Positions 17,471-26,149 of a DNA stretch of 64,000 bases are shown one piece after another (positions within the stretch are counted from its first letter, which is position 1; each line of letters begins with the position of its first letter). Origin of the DNA: Stenotrophomonas mori (lineage in GTDB: Bacteria; Pseudomonadota; Gammaproteobacteria; Xanthomonadales; Xanthomonadaceae); the NCBI RefSeq assembly GCF_023556335.1, contig NZ_JAIKTS010000002.1, positions 248,001 to 312,000 on the forward strand, given 5' to 3'. The notes under the pieces were generated by a model. The model made no database searches, was not told the origin of the DNA, and saw nothing but the letters and a program-made list of their open reading frames with translations. A program made the translations under genes and the position numbers.

Positions 17471-19660
17471 ATGACCACGCCCTACACCACGCCCGACTAC
17501 GACAACGAAGCCGCCGACCGCGGGCGCGAGGCGATCCGCACCGAATACAAGTTCTCGCACGTCACCACCGGCCGCTACCTGCCCACCCCGGGCAAGGCAC
17601 CGGCATGGCCGTTCGCCGACATCGGCAGCTGGATGATCGACGCCAACGCCAGCGCCGCGGACTGGCTGACCGAGCTCAAGGACTGGCGCCGCGAACACCT
17701 GGTGCGCATCGGCTACACCGACGTGAACTACCGGCGCCCGGAACTGCAGTGGGCGCAGCGCAACTTCGTGCACGCACAGATGATGGTCGAGGACCGCTAT
17801 TTCTTCGACGTCGAGACCGCGCAGTACACCGTCGACAAGTACCTGGACGACCTGATCGAACGCTTCGGCGGCATCGACTCGGTGCTGATCTGGTACATCT
17901 ACCCGAACATCGGCATCGACGACCGCAACCAGTTCGACCTGGCCCACACCCTGCCCGGCGGCCTGGACGGGCTGAAGACCGCGGTGCAGGCGTTCCAGAA
18001 GCGCGGCGTGCGGGTGTTCCTGCCGGCCAAGCCGTGGGACCACGGCACCCGCGATCCGGGCGTGACGCACTGGGACGGCATGGCGCAGATCATCAAGGCG
18101 ACCGGCGCCGACGGCATCAACGGCGACACCTTCAACGGCGTGCCGCGCGCGTTCTTCGACGCCTGCGACGCCAACGGCAACCCGGTGGTGGTGCAGCCCG
18201 AGTCCACCATCAGCTCGGAAGAGCAGCTGATCTGGAACGTGCAGAGCTGGGGCAAGAAGGCGCCGGACGGCCCGGTGCCGCCGGTCTCCAAGTGGAAGTG
18301 GCTGGAGCCGCGCCACATGGTCAACTACGAGAACCGCTGGGGCCGCAACCGCAACCACGACCTGCAGTACTGCTTCTTCAACGGCATCGGCTACAACGCC
18401 TGGGAGAACATCTGGGGCATCTGGAACCCGTTCACCGCGCGCGATGGCGAAGCCCTGCGCCGCATCGCCGCGATCTACCGCCAGTTCCCGCAGCTGGTAG
18501 TGTCGATGGACTGGGAGCCGTACCAGGTCTGCTACCAGGGCGGCATCTTCGCCAGCCGGTTCCCGGCTGACGGCCTGTGCCTGCACACCTTCGTCAACCG
18601 CAACGAATACGCGGTCGACGGCGAGCAGATCGGCCTGCCGCATGTGGATGGCACGCGCTACTACGACGTGTGGCACGGCGTGCCGCTGACGCCGGTGGTG
18701 CGCGACGGCCTGGCCATCATCGAACTGCCGATGGAAGCGCGCGGCTTCGGCGCGGTACTGAGCGTGCAGCCCGGCGTCGCGGTCGACAGCCTGAACGGCT
18801 TCCTCGCCGCGGCCGCCGCACGCGCCGAGCGGCCGCTCAACAGCTTCTCCGCCGCCTGGAAGGCCTCGCCGCAGCAGCTGCGCGCGATCCCCGCCACCGC
18901 ACCGCAGGCCAGCGCCCCGGCCGGCATGGTCACCGTTCCGGCCGGCGAATTCGTGTTCGCCGTCGGCGGCATCGAGATCGAAGGCTTCAACTGGGCCGGG
19001 CAGGACGTGCAGTTCCCCTGGGAGGACTGCCCGCGCCGGCACCACCGCAAGCGGATGCAGATGGCCGCGTTCCATATCGACCGCCATCCGGTCACCAACG
19101 CGCAGTTCAAGGCCTTCATCGACGCCACCGGCTACCGGCCGGACGACGACATCAACTTCCTCGCCCACTGGGTGGACGGCGCGCCGCGCACCGGCTGGGA
19201 CAACAAGCCGGTGGTCTGGGTATCGCTGGAGGACGCCCGCGCCTATGCCGCCTGGGCCGGCAAGCGCCTGCCGCACGAATGGGAATGGCAGTACGCCGCG
19301 CAGGGTGGCGACGGCCGCCTGTATCCCTGGGGCGACGACTGGGACGAAACCCGGGTGCCGCGCGTGAACCGCGGCCGCCGCGTGCTCGCGCCCGACGACG
19401 TCGATGCGCACCCGCGGGGCGCCAGCCCGTTCGGCGTGGAGGACCTGGTCGGCAACGTCTGGCAGTGGACCGACGAGCACTTCGACGCGCATACCCGCGC
19501 GGCGATCCTGCGCGGCGGCTCCAGCTACCAGCCGCAGACCTCGCACTGGTACTTCCCGCAGGCCTACCGCCTGGACCAGCACGGCAAGTACCTGCTGATG
19601 GCGCCGGCCAAGGACCGCAGCGGCATGCTCGGTTTCCGCTGCGTGGTGGACGCGGCATGA
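17471..19660 (+). CDS. Barrel-type glycoside-hydrolase-like protein fused to a SUMF1/FGE-type domain
   Basis: This 729-residue two-part protein has no signal peptide. About residues 1-450 look like a TIM-barrel glycosidase-type domain (IDSVLIWYIYPNIGID, GVRVFLPAKPWDHGTRD, ATGADGINGDTFNGVP, GIGYNAWENIWGIWNPF), followed by a small beta domain. Residues ~490-729 are a SUMF1/formylglycine-generating-enzyme-type domain (MVTVPAGEFVFAVGG, FHIDRHPVTNAQFKAFIDAT, RLPHEWEWQYAAQGGD, LVGNVWQWT, LRGGSSY, GMLGFRCVV). The cysteine pair that binds copper in true FGE after the GGSY motif is absent, so sulfatase activation is unlikely. ATG 17471 is preferred because GGATGA sits just upstream; ATG 17462 is in frame and possible. 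It overlaps the GH127 gene by ATGA, pointing to a joint role on the same glycan. The activity is unknown. Confidence 0.75.
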   Translation: MTTPYTTPDYDNEAADRGREAIRTEYKFSHVTTGRYLPTPGKAPAWPFADIGSWMIDANASAADWLTELKDWRREHLVRIGYTDVNYRRPELQWAQRNFVHAQMMVEDRYFFDVETAQYTVDKYLDDLIERFGGIDSVLIWYIYPNIGIDDRNQFDLAHTLPGGLDGLKTAVQAFQKRGVRVFLPAKPWDHGTRDPGVTHWDGMAQIIKATGADGINGDTFNGVPRAFFDACDANGNPVVVQPESTISSEEQLIWNVQSWGKKAPDGPVPPVSKWKWLEPRHMVNYENRWGRNRNHDLQYCFFNGIGYNAWENIWGIWNPFTARDGEALRRIAAIYRQFPQLVVSMDWEPYQVCYQGGIFASRFPADGLCLHTFVNRNEYAVDGEQIGLPHVDGTRYYDVWHGVPLTPVVRDGLAIIELPMEARGFGAVLSVQPGVAVDSLNGFLAAAAARAERPLNSFSAAWKASPQQLRAIPATAPQASAPAGMVTVPAGEFVFAVGGIEIEGFNWAGQDVQFPWEDCPRRHHRKRMQMAAFHIDRHPVTNAQFKAFIDATGYRPDDDINFLAHWVDGAPRTGWDNKPVVWVSLEDARAYAAWAGKRLPHEWEWQYAAQGGDGRLYPWGDDWDETRVPRVNRGRRVLAPDDVDAHPRGASPFGVEDLVGNVWQWTDEHFDAHTRAAILRGGSSYQPQTSHWYFPQAYRLDQHGKYLLMAPAKDRSGMLGFRCVVDAA

Positions 19661-21516
19661 CCGCGGCCATCGCCAGCGGTCAGCTGCTGGTCGCCCCGGC
19701 GGCGGTACGCCTCGACGGCGTGTTCGGGCAGATGCTCGCGGCCAACCGCGGCGGCCGCCTGAGCCACTTCATCGTCGACGAGGACAGCCCGTCGATCAGC
19801 ATCTTCGGCCAGGCCCACAAGCAGCAGAACCAGGAAGGCGACTGGTACGGCGAACACGCCGGCAAATGGCTCTCGGCCACGGCGCGTGCCGTGGCCCAGG
19901 GCGGCCAGGCGGAACTGGAGGCGAACCTGCGCCGCGTCGCCGACTGGCTGATCAGCCAGCAGGACGACGACGGCTACCTCGGCAACTACGCCGCCGACCG
20001 CCGCTTCACCGTGCCGCAGCCGCCAAGACCGGAGAGCTGGAACGGCGAACCGGCGCTGCGCACCTGGGACATCTGGACCCACAGCTACCTGATCCTCGGT
20101 TTCCTGGAGACCTGGCGGGCGCTGGGCGAGGACCGCTACCTGCAGGCCGCACGGCGCATCGCCGACCTGTGCTGGCAGGCGCTGGACGCCGGCATCGACA
20201 TCACCACCCTGGGCAACCACCACGGCATGTCGGCCACGGTGCTGCTGGATCCGGCCGCCGACCTGTACCTGGCCACCGGCGAGCCGCGCTACCTGGCGCT
20301 GGCCGAGACCATCCTGCGGCAGGCCAACGCCAATCCGCGCCTGGCCCTGCTCGACCAGGCGCTGGCCGGCGAGGACGCCGCGTTCATCGCCACCGGCAAG
20401 GCCTACCAGCTGTCATGGAACCTGGTCGGCCTGGCCAAGCTCTACAAGGCCACCGGCAAGGCCGACTACCGGCAGGCCGTGGACACCCTGTGGAACAGCA
20501 TCCGCGAGCGCCACCTGACCCTGGGCGGCGGCCCGTGGGGCGGCGTCGCGCACCGCTCGCGCGAGGTGTTCAACGCGCCCGGCAGCTTCTTCCCGCAGGC
20601 CTATGTCGAGACCTGCTCGGTGCTGGCGTGGATGCAGCTCAACCGCGAGCTGCTGGCCATCACCGGCCACGCGCGCTATGCCGGGGAACTGGAGCGCACC
20701 GCCTACAACGACCTGCTGGCGGCGATGGCACCCAACGGCGAGGACTGGTGCTACTACACCTTCCCCAACGGCAAGCGCGTGCACACCACCTACTGGCGCT
20801 GCTGCAAGTCCTCCGGCGCGATGGCGGTGGAGGAACTGCCGCAGGTCGCCTACGGCGTCGCCGCCGACGGTGGCCTGCGGGTCAACCTGTACGGCGCCGG
20901 CGAGGCCACGCTGCCCCATGCCGGCGCCGGCGAGGTGGTGCTGCGGCAGCAGACCCGCTATCCGTTCGACGGGCAGGTGACCCTGCACGTGTCGCCCGCG
21001 CGCAGCGCCACGTTCAGCGTGGGCCTGCGGATCCCGGCCTGGGCCGAGGAAGCGCGCATCCGGGTCAACGGCACCGAGGTGCCGGTGCAGGCCGGCGAGG
21101 ACGGCTTCGTGCAGGTCCTCCGCGAATGGACGGACGGCGACCAGGTCATCCTGCAGCTGCCGATGCGGCCACGGCTGCACCATGCCGCCAACGTCAACGT
21201 GCAGGAATCGCGCGCCCCGGACGGGTCGCCGGTGGCGCAGGAAGTGCTGCGTTGGGAGTACGTGGGCCTCAGCTACGGCCCGCTGGTCTACGCCACGCCG
21301 CTGATCGACGGCTTCAAGACCGACGAGACGGTGCGGCTGCCGGCCGGCGATCCGGCCACGTGGCTGCAGGTCGGCCCGGACCACGGCGAGGGCGCGGCGG
21401 TGACGATGCGCCTGGACTGCCGCGCGCCGCTGGTGTTCGAACCGTACTACCGCTGCGGTGGCCGTGAGCATGGCGCCTGGCGCCTGACCTGGCTGTCGCT
21501 GGCCCCCCGGCCGTGA
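19657..21516 (+). CDS. GH127 beta-L-arabinofuranosidase
   Basis: This 619-residue glycoside hydrolase of family 127 (former DUF1680; HypBA1 type) removes beta-L-arabinofuranose, classically from the oligo-arabinosides of hydroxyproline-rich plant glycoproteins. The zinc/cysteine catalytic site is recognisable: E318 and C320 in YVETCSVL, and the adjacent C382-C383 in YWRCCKS, corresponding to E338, C340, C417 (nucleophile) and C418 of HypBA1. The N-terminal (alpha/alpha)6 barrel contains QDDDGYLGNY, WDIWTHSYLILG and GNHHGMSATVLLDPAADLY, and C-terminal beta domains follow. No signal peptide is visible, so it probably acts in the cytoplasm on imported oligosaccharide. ATG 19657 overlaps the previous stop (ATGA). 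It is the last gene of the serine hydrolase-kinase-barrel/SUMF1-GH127 operon. Confidence 0.9.
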   Translation: MTAAIASGQLLVAPAAVRLDGVFGQMLAANRGGRLSHFIVDEDSPSISIFGQAHKQQNQEGDWYGEHAGKWLSATARAVAQGGQAELEANLRRVADWLISQQDDDGYLGNYAADRRFTVPQPPRPESWNGEPALRTWDIWTHSYLILGFLETWRALGEDRYLQAARRIADLCWQALDAGIDITTLGNHHGMSATVLLDPAADLYLATGEPRYLALAETILRQANANPRLALLDQALAGEDAAFIATGKAYQLSWNLVGLAKLYKATGKADYRQAVDTLWNSIRERHLTLGGGPWGGVAHRSREVFNAPGSFFPQAYVETCSVLAWMQLNRELLAITGHARYAGELERTAYNDLLAAMAPNGEDWCYYTFPNGKRVHTTYWRCCKSSGAMAVEELPQVAYGVAADGGLRVNLYGAGEATLPHAGAGEVVLRQQTRYPFDGQVTLHVSPARSATFSVGLRIPAWAEEARIRVNGTEVPVQAGEDGFVQVLREWTDGDQVILQLPMRPRLHHAANVNVQESRAPDGSPVAQEVLRWEYVGLSYGPLVYATPLIDGFKTDETVRLPAGDPATWLQVGPDHGEGAAVTMRLDCRAPLVFEPYYRCGGREHGAWRLTWLSLAPRP

Positions 21517-21532
21517 CCGCCCGCATCTCCCA

Positions 21533-21557
21533 TTCAGCGTTTTAGGTCCTCGCTGAA
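21533..21557. promoter_or_regulatory. Inverted repeat, possible operator ahead of the CoA transferase operon
   Basis: A perfect 7-bp inverted repeat, TTCAGCG (21533-21539) and CGCTGAA (21551-21557), is separated by 11 bp in the 110-bp gap between the GH127 and CoA transferase genes. A TATGTT that could serve as a -10 element lies at 21571-21576. The geometry suits a dimeric regulator, for example the LysR protein of the locus, but it could also be a weak hairpin. There is no U tract. Confidence 0.4.
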
Positions 21558-21626
21558 AGTACCCGCACGCTATGTTTCTTCCCGGAGGCGCGGAGGAAAC
21601 TGCAGACAAGGAATCGAGCGCACCCC

Positions 21627-22814
21627 ATGTCAGGAAGCCACCCCCCTTCTCCCTTCGATATCGCCCGCCGCGACGGGGCCCCCGGCCCGCTCAGCGGCGT
21701 GCGCGTGCTCGACCTCAGTGCCTACATCGCCGGGCCCTACGGCTGCACGCTGCTGGCCGACCAGGGTGCCGAGGTGATCAAGGTGGAGCCGCCGAGCGGC
21801 GACAACCTGCGCAAGTACCCGTCCACCCTGGAAGCGGAAAGCCGCGCCTTCCTCGGCGTCAACCGCTCCAAGCGCGGCGTGGTGCTGGACCTGAAGCAGG
21901 CCGACCAGCGCGCGCTGCTGATGCGGCTGGTGCGCGGCGCCGACGTGCTGGTGCACAACTTCCGCCCCGGGGTGCCGGCGCGGCTGGGCATCGACTTCGA
22001 GAGCCTGAACCGGATCAACCCGCGGCTGGTGTACTGCGCCGTCACCGGCTACGGCGAGAGCGGTCCGTTGCGCGACAAGGCCGGCTACGACCAGGTGCTG
22101 CAGACCATGACCGGCATGTGCGCGATGCAGGGCAAGCCCGGCGGCGCGCCGGAGATCCTGTACGGCTCGGTGGTGGACTACTACGCGGCGGCGCTGGTGG
22201 CCGCCGGCGTGTCCTCGGCGCTGTTCGAGCGCGAGCGCAGCGGCGAGGGCCAGTACGTCGGCGTGTCGCTGCTGCGCAGCGCGCTGACCATGCAGTCGGC
22301 GCGGATGATCTGGGCCGAGGGCGAGCCGGAAGGCGTGGGCCGCGACATGCGCTCGGGAGGCGTCACCGGCATCCACCCCACCGCCGACGGCTGGCTGTAC
22401 ATCTCGGCCAACACGCCGCACTTCTGGACCGCGCTGTGCGAGAAGACCGGCCTGGCCGAGCTGGCCGGCGACCCGCGCTACGACAGCGTGCGCAAGCGGG
22501 CCGAGCATTCGGCCGAACTGCTGGCGCGGCTGCATGCCGCGCTGGCCGCACGCAGTGCGCTGGAGTGGGAGGCGCTGTTCGGCGAGGACGTGCCCTGCGC
22601 CGCGGCGCGCAAGGTGGAAGACATGTTCGCCCACCCGCAGGTGCAGGCCGAGGACATGATCGCCACCCTGGCCCACCCCTTGCTGGGCAGCTACCGCGGC
22701 ATCGCCCGCCCCATCGTGTTCGGGCGCACGCCCGGCCCACAGCCCTTCGCCGCCCCGGTGTTCGACCAGGACACCGATGCCGTGGCCGCCGCCGCGGCCG
22801 GCGACGGCCCCTGA
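21627..22814 (+). CDS. CaiB/BaiF (class III, Frc-type) CoA transferase
   Basis: This 395-residue class III CoA transferase moves CoA between carboxylic acids through an aspartyl-CoA intermediate. The family start is clear ([38 protein letters not shown]), as is [34 protein letters not shown] and [20 protein letters not shown] follow. The likely catalytic Asp is in [10 protein letters not shown]. The length is typical of Frc/CaiB. ATG 21627 is preceded by a purine-rich stretch. The transaldolase follows after 13 bp and the acid phosphatase after that, forming a second operon of the locus. Paired with the CitE-like lyase upstream, it probably activates an acid that the lyase then cleaves, as in the itaconate/citramalate pathways. 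The acid here is unknown. Confidence 0.88.
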   Translation: MSGSHPPSPFDIARRDGAPGPLSGVRVLDLSAYIAGPYGCTLLADQGAEVIKVEPPSGDNLRKYPSTLEAESRAFLGVNRSKRGVVLDLKQADQRALLMRLVRGADVLVHNFRPGVPARLGIDFESLNRINPRLVYCAVTGYGESGPLRDKAGYDQVLQTMTGMCAMQGKPGGAPEILYGSVVDYYAAALVAAGVSSALFERERSGEGQYVGVSLLRSALTMQSARMIWAEGEPEGVGRDMRSGGVTGIHPTADGWLYISANTPHFWTALCEKTGLAELAGDPRYDSVRKRAEHSAELLARLHAALAARSALEWEALFGEDVPCAAARKVEDMFAHPQVQAEDMIATLAHPLLGSYRGIARPIVFGRTPGPQPFAAPVFDQDTDAVAAAAAGDGP

Positions 22815-22827
22815 CCCGGAGGACCGC

Positions 22828-23787
22828 ATGCCCCCCCTGTCCAAGCTCGCCCGACTGCGTGGCCTGTCCGTGGTGGTCGCCGACACCGGCGACTACGAGG
22901 CCATCCGGCGCCTGCGCCCGGTGGACTGCACCACCAACCCGACGCTGGTGAAGAAGGCCCTCGACCTGCCGGTCTATGCCGGCCTGATCGAGCGCGAGCT
23001 GCAGTGGGGCCGGGCCCAGCCCGGCGACCGCGACGATGTCGCCCGGGCCGTGGTCGACCGCCTGACCATCGGCGTGGGCGCGATGCTGGCCGGGCTGGTC
23101 CCGGGGCGCGTCTCCACCGAGGTCGATGCCGACCAGGCCCACGACAGCGCCGCGACCATCGCCAAGGCCCGCCAGTTCATCGCCCTGTACGAGGCGGCCG
23201 GCGTGCCGCGCGACAAGGTGCTGATCAAGATCGCCGCCACCTGGGCCGGCGTGCAGGCCACCCGCGTGCTGCAGGCCGAGGGCATCGACTGCAACCTGAC
23301 CCTGATCTTCAACCCGACCCAGGCCCTGGCCTGCTCGGAAGCCGGCGCGTTCCTGATCTCGCCGTTCGTCGGCCGCATCCTCGACTGGTACGTGGCCAAC
23401 GGCCAGGCGCCGGCCAGCATCGACGCCGACCCGGGCGTGGTGTTCGTGCGTGGCGTGTATGCCGAGTTCAAGCGCCGCGGCTCGGCCACGGTGGTGATGG
23501 GCGCCTCGTTCCGCTCCACCGCGCAGATCGAGGCGCTGGCCGGCTGCGACCGCCTGACCATCTCCCCGGACCTGCTGGAGAAGCTCGATGCCGACTTCGG
23601 CGAGCTGCCGCGCAAGCTGGTGCCCGGCGCCGCCGAAGCGGTGAGCGTGGCGCCCATCGACCAAGCCCGCTTCGATGCCGACCTGGCCGCCGACCCGATG
23701 GCCACCGAGAAGCTGGCCGCCGGCATCGACGCCTTCGCCCAGGACCTGAACACCCTGCGGCGGCACATCGCCGCGCGACTCGCCTGA
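22828..23787 (+). CDS. tal: Transaldolase (TalB type)
   Basis: This 319-residue class I transaldolase of the pentose phosphate pathway transfers a dihydroxyacetone unit between sedoheptulose-7-phosphate or fructose-6-phosphate and aldose phosphates. Active-site residues align with E. coli TalB: D19 in VADTGDY, N37 in CTTNPTLV, E98 in VSTEVDAD, and the Schiff-base lysine K134 in [11 protein letters not shown]. The length matches TalB (317). ATG 22828 has GGAGG five bases upstream. It lies 13 bp after the CoA transferase stop and 10 bp before the acid phosphatase, so it is co-transcribed. It may be the housekeeping copy or one recruited for pentose flux from arabinose-type sugars; the window cannot tell which. 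Confidence 0.93.
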   Translation: MPPLSKLARLRGLSVVVADTGDYEAIRRLRPVDCTTNPTLVKKALDLPVYAGLIERELQWGRAQPGDRDDVARAVVDRLTIGVGAMLAGLVPGRVSTEVDADQAHDSAATIAKARQFIALYEAAGVPRDKVLIKIAATWAGVQATRVLQAEGIDCNLTLIFNPTQALACSEAGAFLISPFVGRILDWYVANGQAPASIDADPGVVFVRGVYAEFKRRGSATVVMGASFRSTAQIEALAGCDRLTISPDLLEKLDADFGELPRKLVPGAAEAVSVAPIDQARFDADLAADPMATEKLAAGIDAFAQDLNTLRRHIAARLA

Positions 23788-23797
23788 GAGGACTGCC

Positions 23798-24643
23798 ATG
23801 ACCCTGCTGCGCTCACCGCTCGTCCCCCTGCTCGCCACCGGCCTGTGCCTGTTGGCCAGTGCCTGCGCCACGCCCGCGGCCACGGCCCGCGATGCGGTTC
23901 CCGAGATCCGTCCCGGGGTCGCCCGCGGCTACCTGGAGACCGCGCAGCTGCCGGACAGCATCGCCCTGCTACCGCCGCCGCCGGCCCCCGGATCGGCCGC
24001 GTTCGCGCTGGACGAACAGGTCAACCAGGCCCGCGCGCTGCGCGGCTCGCCGCGCTGGCAGCAGGCCATCGCCGACGCCAACCTGCAGTTCCCGGAAGCC
24101 GCCTCGATCTTCGCCTGTGCGATCGGCAGCCGCATCGACGAGGCCACCACGCCGCGCCTGTACGGCCTGCTGCGGCGTACCCGTACCGATGCCGCGGTGG
24201 TCAGCGACGCCGCCAAGGACCGCTACAACCGCACCCGCCCGTTCGTGGCCAACGGCGAGGCCACCTGCACCCCGGACAAGGAAGCCGGCCTCGCGCAGAA
24301 CGGCTCGTACCCGTCGGGCCACACCTCGATCGGCTGGGCCTGGGCGCTGATCCTGGCCGAACTGGCGCCGGACCGCAGCGATGCGATCCTGGCCCGCGGC
24401 CGCAGTTACGGCGAGAGCCGCCTGGTCTGCAACGTGCACTGGCACAGCGACGTGCTGTCCGGCCGCTTCATGGGCTCGGCGGTGGTCGCGCGCCTGCACG
24501 GCGACCCGCGGTTCCGCCAGGACATGGACGCGGCGCGCTCCGAACTGGCCGCCGCCCGTCAGGCCACCGGCAGCACCCCGCCGGCCGGCTGCGATGCCGC
24601 CGCCGCCGCGCTGGCCCAGCCGCTGCCGGTCACCGCCTACTGA
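23798..24643 (+). CDS. Class A non-specific acid phosphatase (PhoN/PAP2 type)
   Basis: This 281-residue secreted phosphatase carries the complete PAP2/class A motif: K-x6-RP in KDRYNRTRPF, GSYPSGH, and SR-x5-H-x3-D in ESRLVCNVHWHSD. These form the phosphate pocket and the nucleophilic His. The N-terminus is a signal peptide with a Cys at position 23 (LLASACATP) that could be a lipobox, although the -3 residue is not ideal, so the protein is either periplasmic or a lipoprotein. The length is a little above PhoN (about 250) because of the extended tail. It lies 10 bp after transaldolase and is the last gene before a strong terminator. It may release phosphate from sugar phosphates outside the cytoplasm; its link to the sugar pathway is uncertain. 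Confidence 0.9.
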   Translation: MTLLRSPLVPLLATGLCLLASACATPAATARDAVPEIRPGVARGYLETAQLPDSIALLPPPPAPGSAAFALDEQVNQARALRGSPRWQQAIADANLQFPEAASIFACAIGSRIDEATTPRLYGLLRRTRTDAAVVSDAAKDRYNRTRPFVANGEATCTPDKEAGLAQNGSYPSGHTSIGWAWALILAELAPDRSDAILARGRSYGESRLVCNVHWHSDVLSGRFMGSAVVARLHGDPRFRQDMDAARSELAAARQATGSTPPAGCDAAAAALAQPLPVTAY

Positions 24644-24659
24644 CCACACCCCGGGTTCG

Positions 24660-24691
24660 GATACCGGTTGCTCTCTCCCCCTTCCGGTATC
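24660..24691 (+). repeat. Short inverted repeat ahead of the terminator
   Basis: An 8-bp perfect inverted repeat, GATACCGG (24660-24667) and CCGGTATC (24684-24691), with a pyrimidine-rich 16-base loop. It sits directly before the terminator hairpin and may protect the 3' end of the transcript. No further function can be supported. Confidence 0.5.
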
Positions 24692-24692
24692 T

Positions 24693-24730
24693 CCGCGGCC
24701 GGACCGTCATGGTCCGGCCGCGGTTCTTTT
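24693..24730 (+). terminator. Strong rho-independent terminator of the sugar locus
   Basis: A perfect 13-bp stem (CCGCGGCCGGACC pairing with GGTCCGGCCGCGG) closes on a 5-base loop and is followed by TTCTTTT. It lies about 50 bp after the acid phosphatase stop and marks the end of the CoA transferase-transaldolase-phosphatase operon. Confidence 0.95.
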
Positions 24731-25006
24731 GCCCCCTCGCCGCCGACCGCGGCAGCAGGCCGTTCCCCCGGCCGCCACGCCCCACGCCCGTTTCCGGCGC
24801 GGGCGATCCTTTCCGCTGAAACCGATGCCGTGCCCGCACTGGCCGCGGCCCGCGCATCCGCCCACACTGGACGATCCGTGCGATCGCCGCGGGTGCTGAA
24901 TGCCCCGGCAGCCCGCCCGCACCCCTCTTGATGATCGCCGGGCGGTATTGCATCGTCTGTCACAGCACATCGCCATCGCATTCTTCACCGTAGGGAACGC
25001 CATACC
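24731..25006 (+). promoter_or_regulatory. Upstream region of the LuxR-type regulator
   Basis: About 275 bp follows the terminator with no gene that can be supported. It should contain the promoter of the LuxR-type regulator. AGGGAAC just upstream of ATG 25007 can act as the ribosome binding site. No operator or clear promoter hexamers were identified. Confidence 0.3.
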
Positions 25007-26095
25007 ATGTTGGTACGCGAACGGGACATTCCGATCGGCTTCGGTCCCAACCCTCTCGAGGCGCGGGCCGAGGCCCTCAAGGCGCTGGACATGCACTCGC
25101 TGTGGAACGCGTGTGTCGACCTGATCAGCTACTTCCTGCCCTGCCATTCGTGCACGCTGATGTACGACATCCACCATGGCTACCTGCCGCAGAAGGGCCT
25201 GCACTTCCTCGGCGAGATGCCCGAAGGCAGCGAACTGCCGGCGCGCAGCCTGGACGTGGCCGCGCCCTACCTTGCCAAGAACCCGCGCATCCACTGGTAC
25301 ACGCTGTCGCAGATCGCCTCCGACGATGCCGGCGCGCACCAGCGCCTGCAGGCGCAGAACCCGGCGCCGGGCTGGGAGGAATTCATCCACCTGGCGTTCT
25401 GGCGCGACGATGCGCTGGACGCGGTGCTCAGCATCCGCATGCGCCTAGGCCATGAACGGCTCAACGAGCTGCAGAACAGTTTCCTCGGCGAACTGCACCA
25501 GTTGATGGGCGCGGGGCTGCAGCGGGTGCACTCGCTGCAGAACGAGCGCCGCACGCTGTTCCAGTCGCTGCTCGAACGGCAGGTGCTGCCGGACATCATC
25601 CTGGACCACGAGCTGCACCCGATCAGCTTCTCGCCGGCGCTCCGCCAGCTGTGCGGGGAGTGGCTCAATTTCGACGACCGCCACGAGGTGCTGCCGGAGG
25701 CGATCGCGGTGCCGCTGCATACCTGGCTGACCCACGCCAACGAGCAGGGCATCGACAGCGGCCTGCAGCTGCGCCATCCCAGCCAGCCGGACATGGAGCT
25801 GCACATCACCCTGGAGGGCCAGCTGCTGGTGCACCCCGGGCAGCCGATGTACCTGCTGCGGATCGCCCGCTCGCCGGCGTCCACCGCACTGCGCGGGCCC
25901 AAGGCCTGGGTCAAGCTGTCGCCCAGCGAACGGCGGGTCGCGGAACTGGTGGTGCAGGGGCTGCGCAACGAGGAGATCGCCAACCACCTGGGGCGCTCGC
26001 GCAAGACCATCGAAAGCCAGATCAGTGCGATCTACCGCAAGCTCGATGTCGGCCATCGGGCGCAGCTGGTCCGCCTGCTCAGCCCGGTGTGCTGA
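25007..26095 (+). CDS. LuxR/FixJ-type helix-turn-helix transcriptional regulator (solo)
   Basis: This 362-residue regulator has a C-terminal LuxR-type DNA-binding domain (about residues 300-360: KLSPSERRVAELVVQGLRNE, EIANHLGRSRKTIESQISAIYRKLDV). The N-terminal ~290 residues match neither an autoinducer-binding nor a receiver domain that I can recognise. They contain Trp/His-rich stretches and a probable helix around residues 145-190 (ERLNELQNSFLGELHQLMGAG), so a GAF- or PAS-like sensor is possible. It is transcribed alone after the sugar-locus terminator and converges with the beta-lactamase gene. Its targets are unknown; it may control the preceding locus or something elsewhere. Confidence 0.85.
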   Translation: MLVRERDIPIGFGPNPLEARAEALKALDMHSLWNACVDLISYFLPCHSCTLMYDIHHGYLPQKGLHFLGEMPEGSELPARSLDVAAPYLAKNPRIHWYTLSQIASDDAGAHQRLQAQNPAPGWEEFIHLAFWRDDALDAVLSIRMRLGHERLNELQNSFLGELHQLMGAGLQRVHSLQNERRTLFQSLLERQVLPDIILDHELHPISFSPALRQLCGEWLNFDDRHEVLPEAIAVPLHTWLTHANEQGIDSGLQLRHPSQPDMELHITLEGQLLVHPGQPMYLLRIARSPASTALRGPKAWVKLSPSERRVAELVVQGLRNEEIANHLGRSRKTIESQISAIYRKLDVGHRAQLVRLLSPVC

Positions 26096-26149
26096 GCAGG
26101 CGGATCTGCCGGGGGCCGTCGCCCCAGGGGGGAGGACAGGACCTGGCGG

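Noticed and set aside
17471..19660. Assignment as a sulfatase-activating formylglycine-generating enzyme
   Set aside because: The FGE cysteine pair is missing, an extra barrel is fused, and no sulfatase is in the window.
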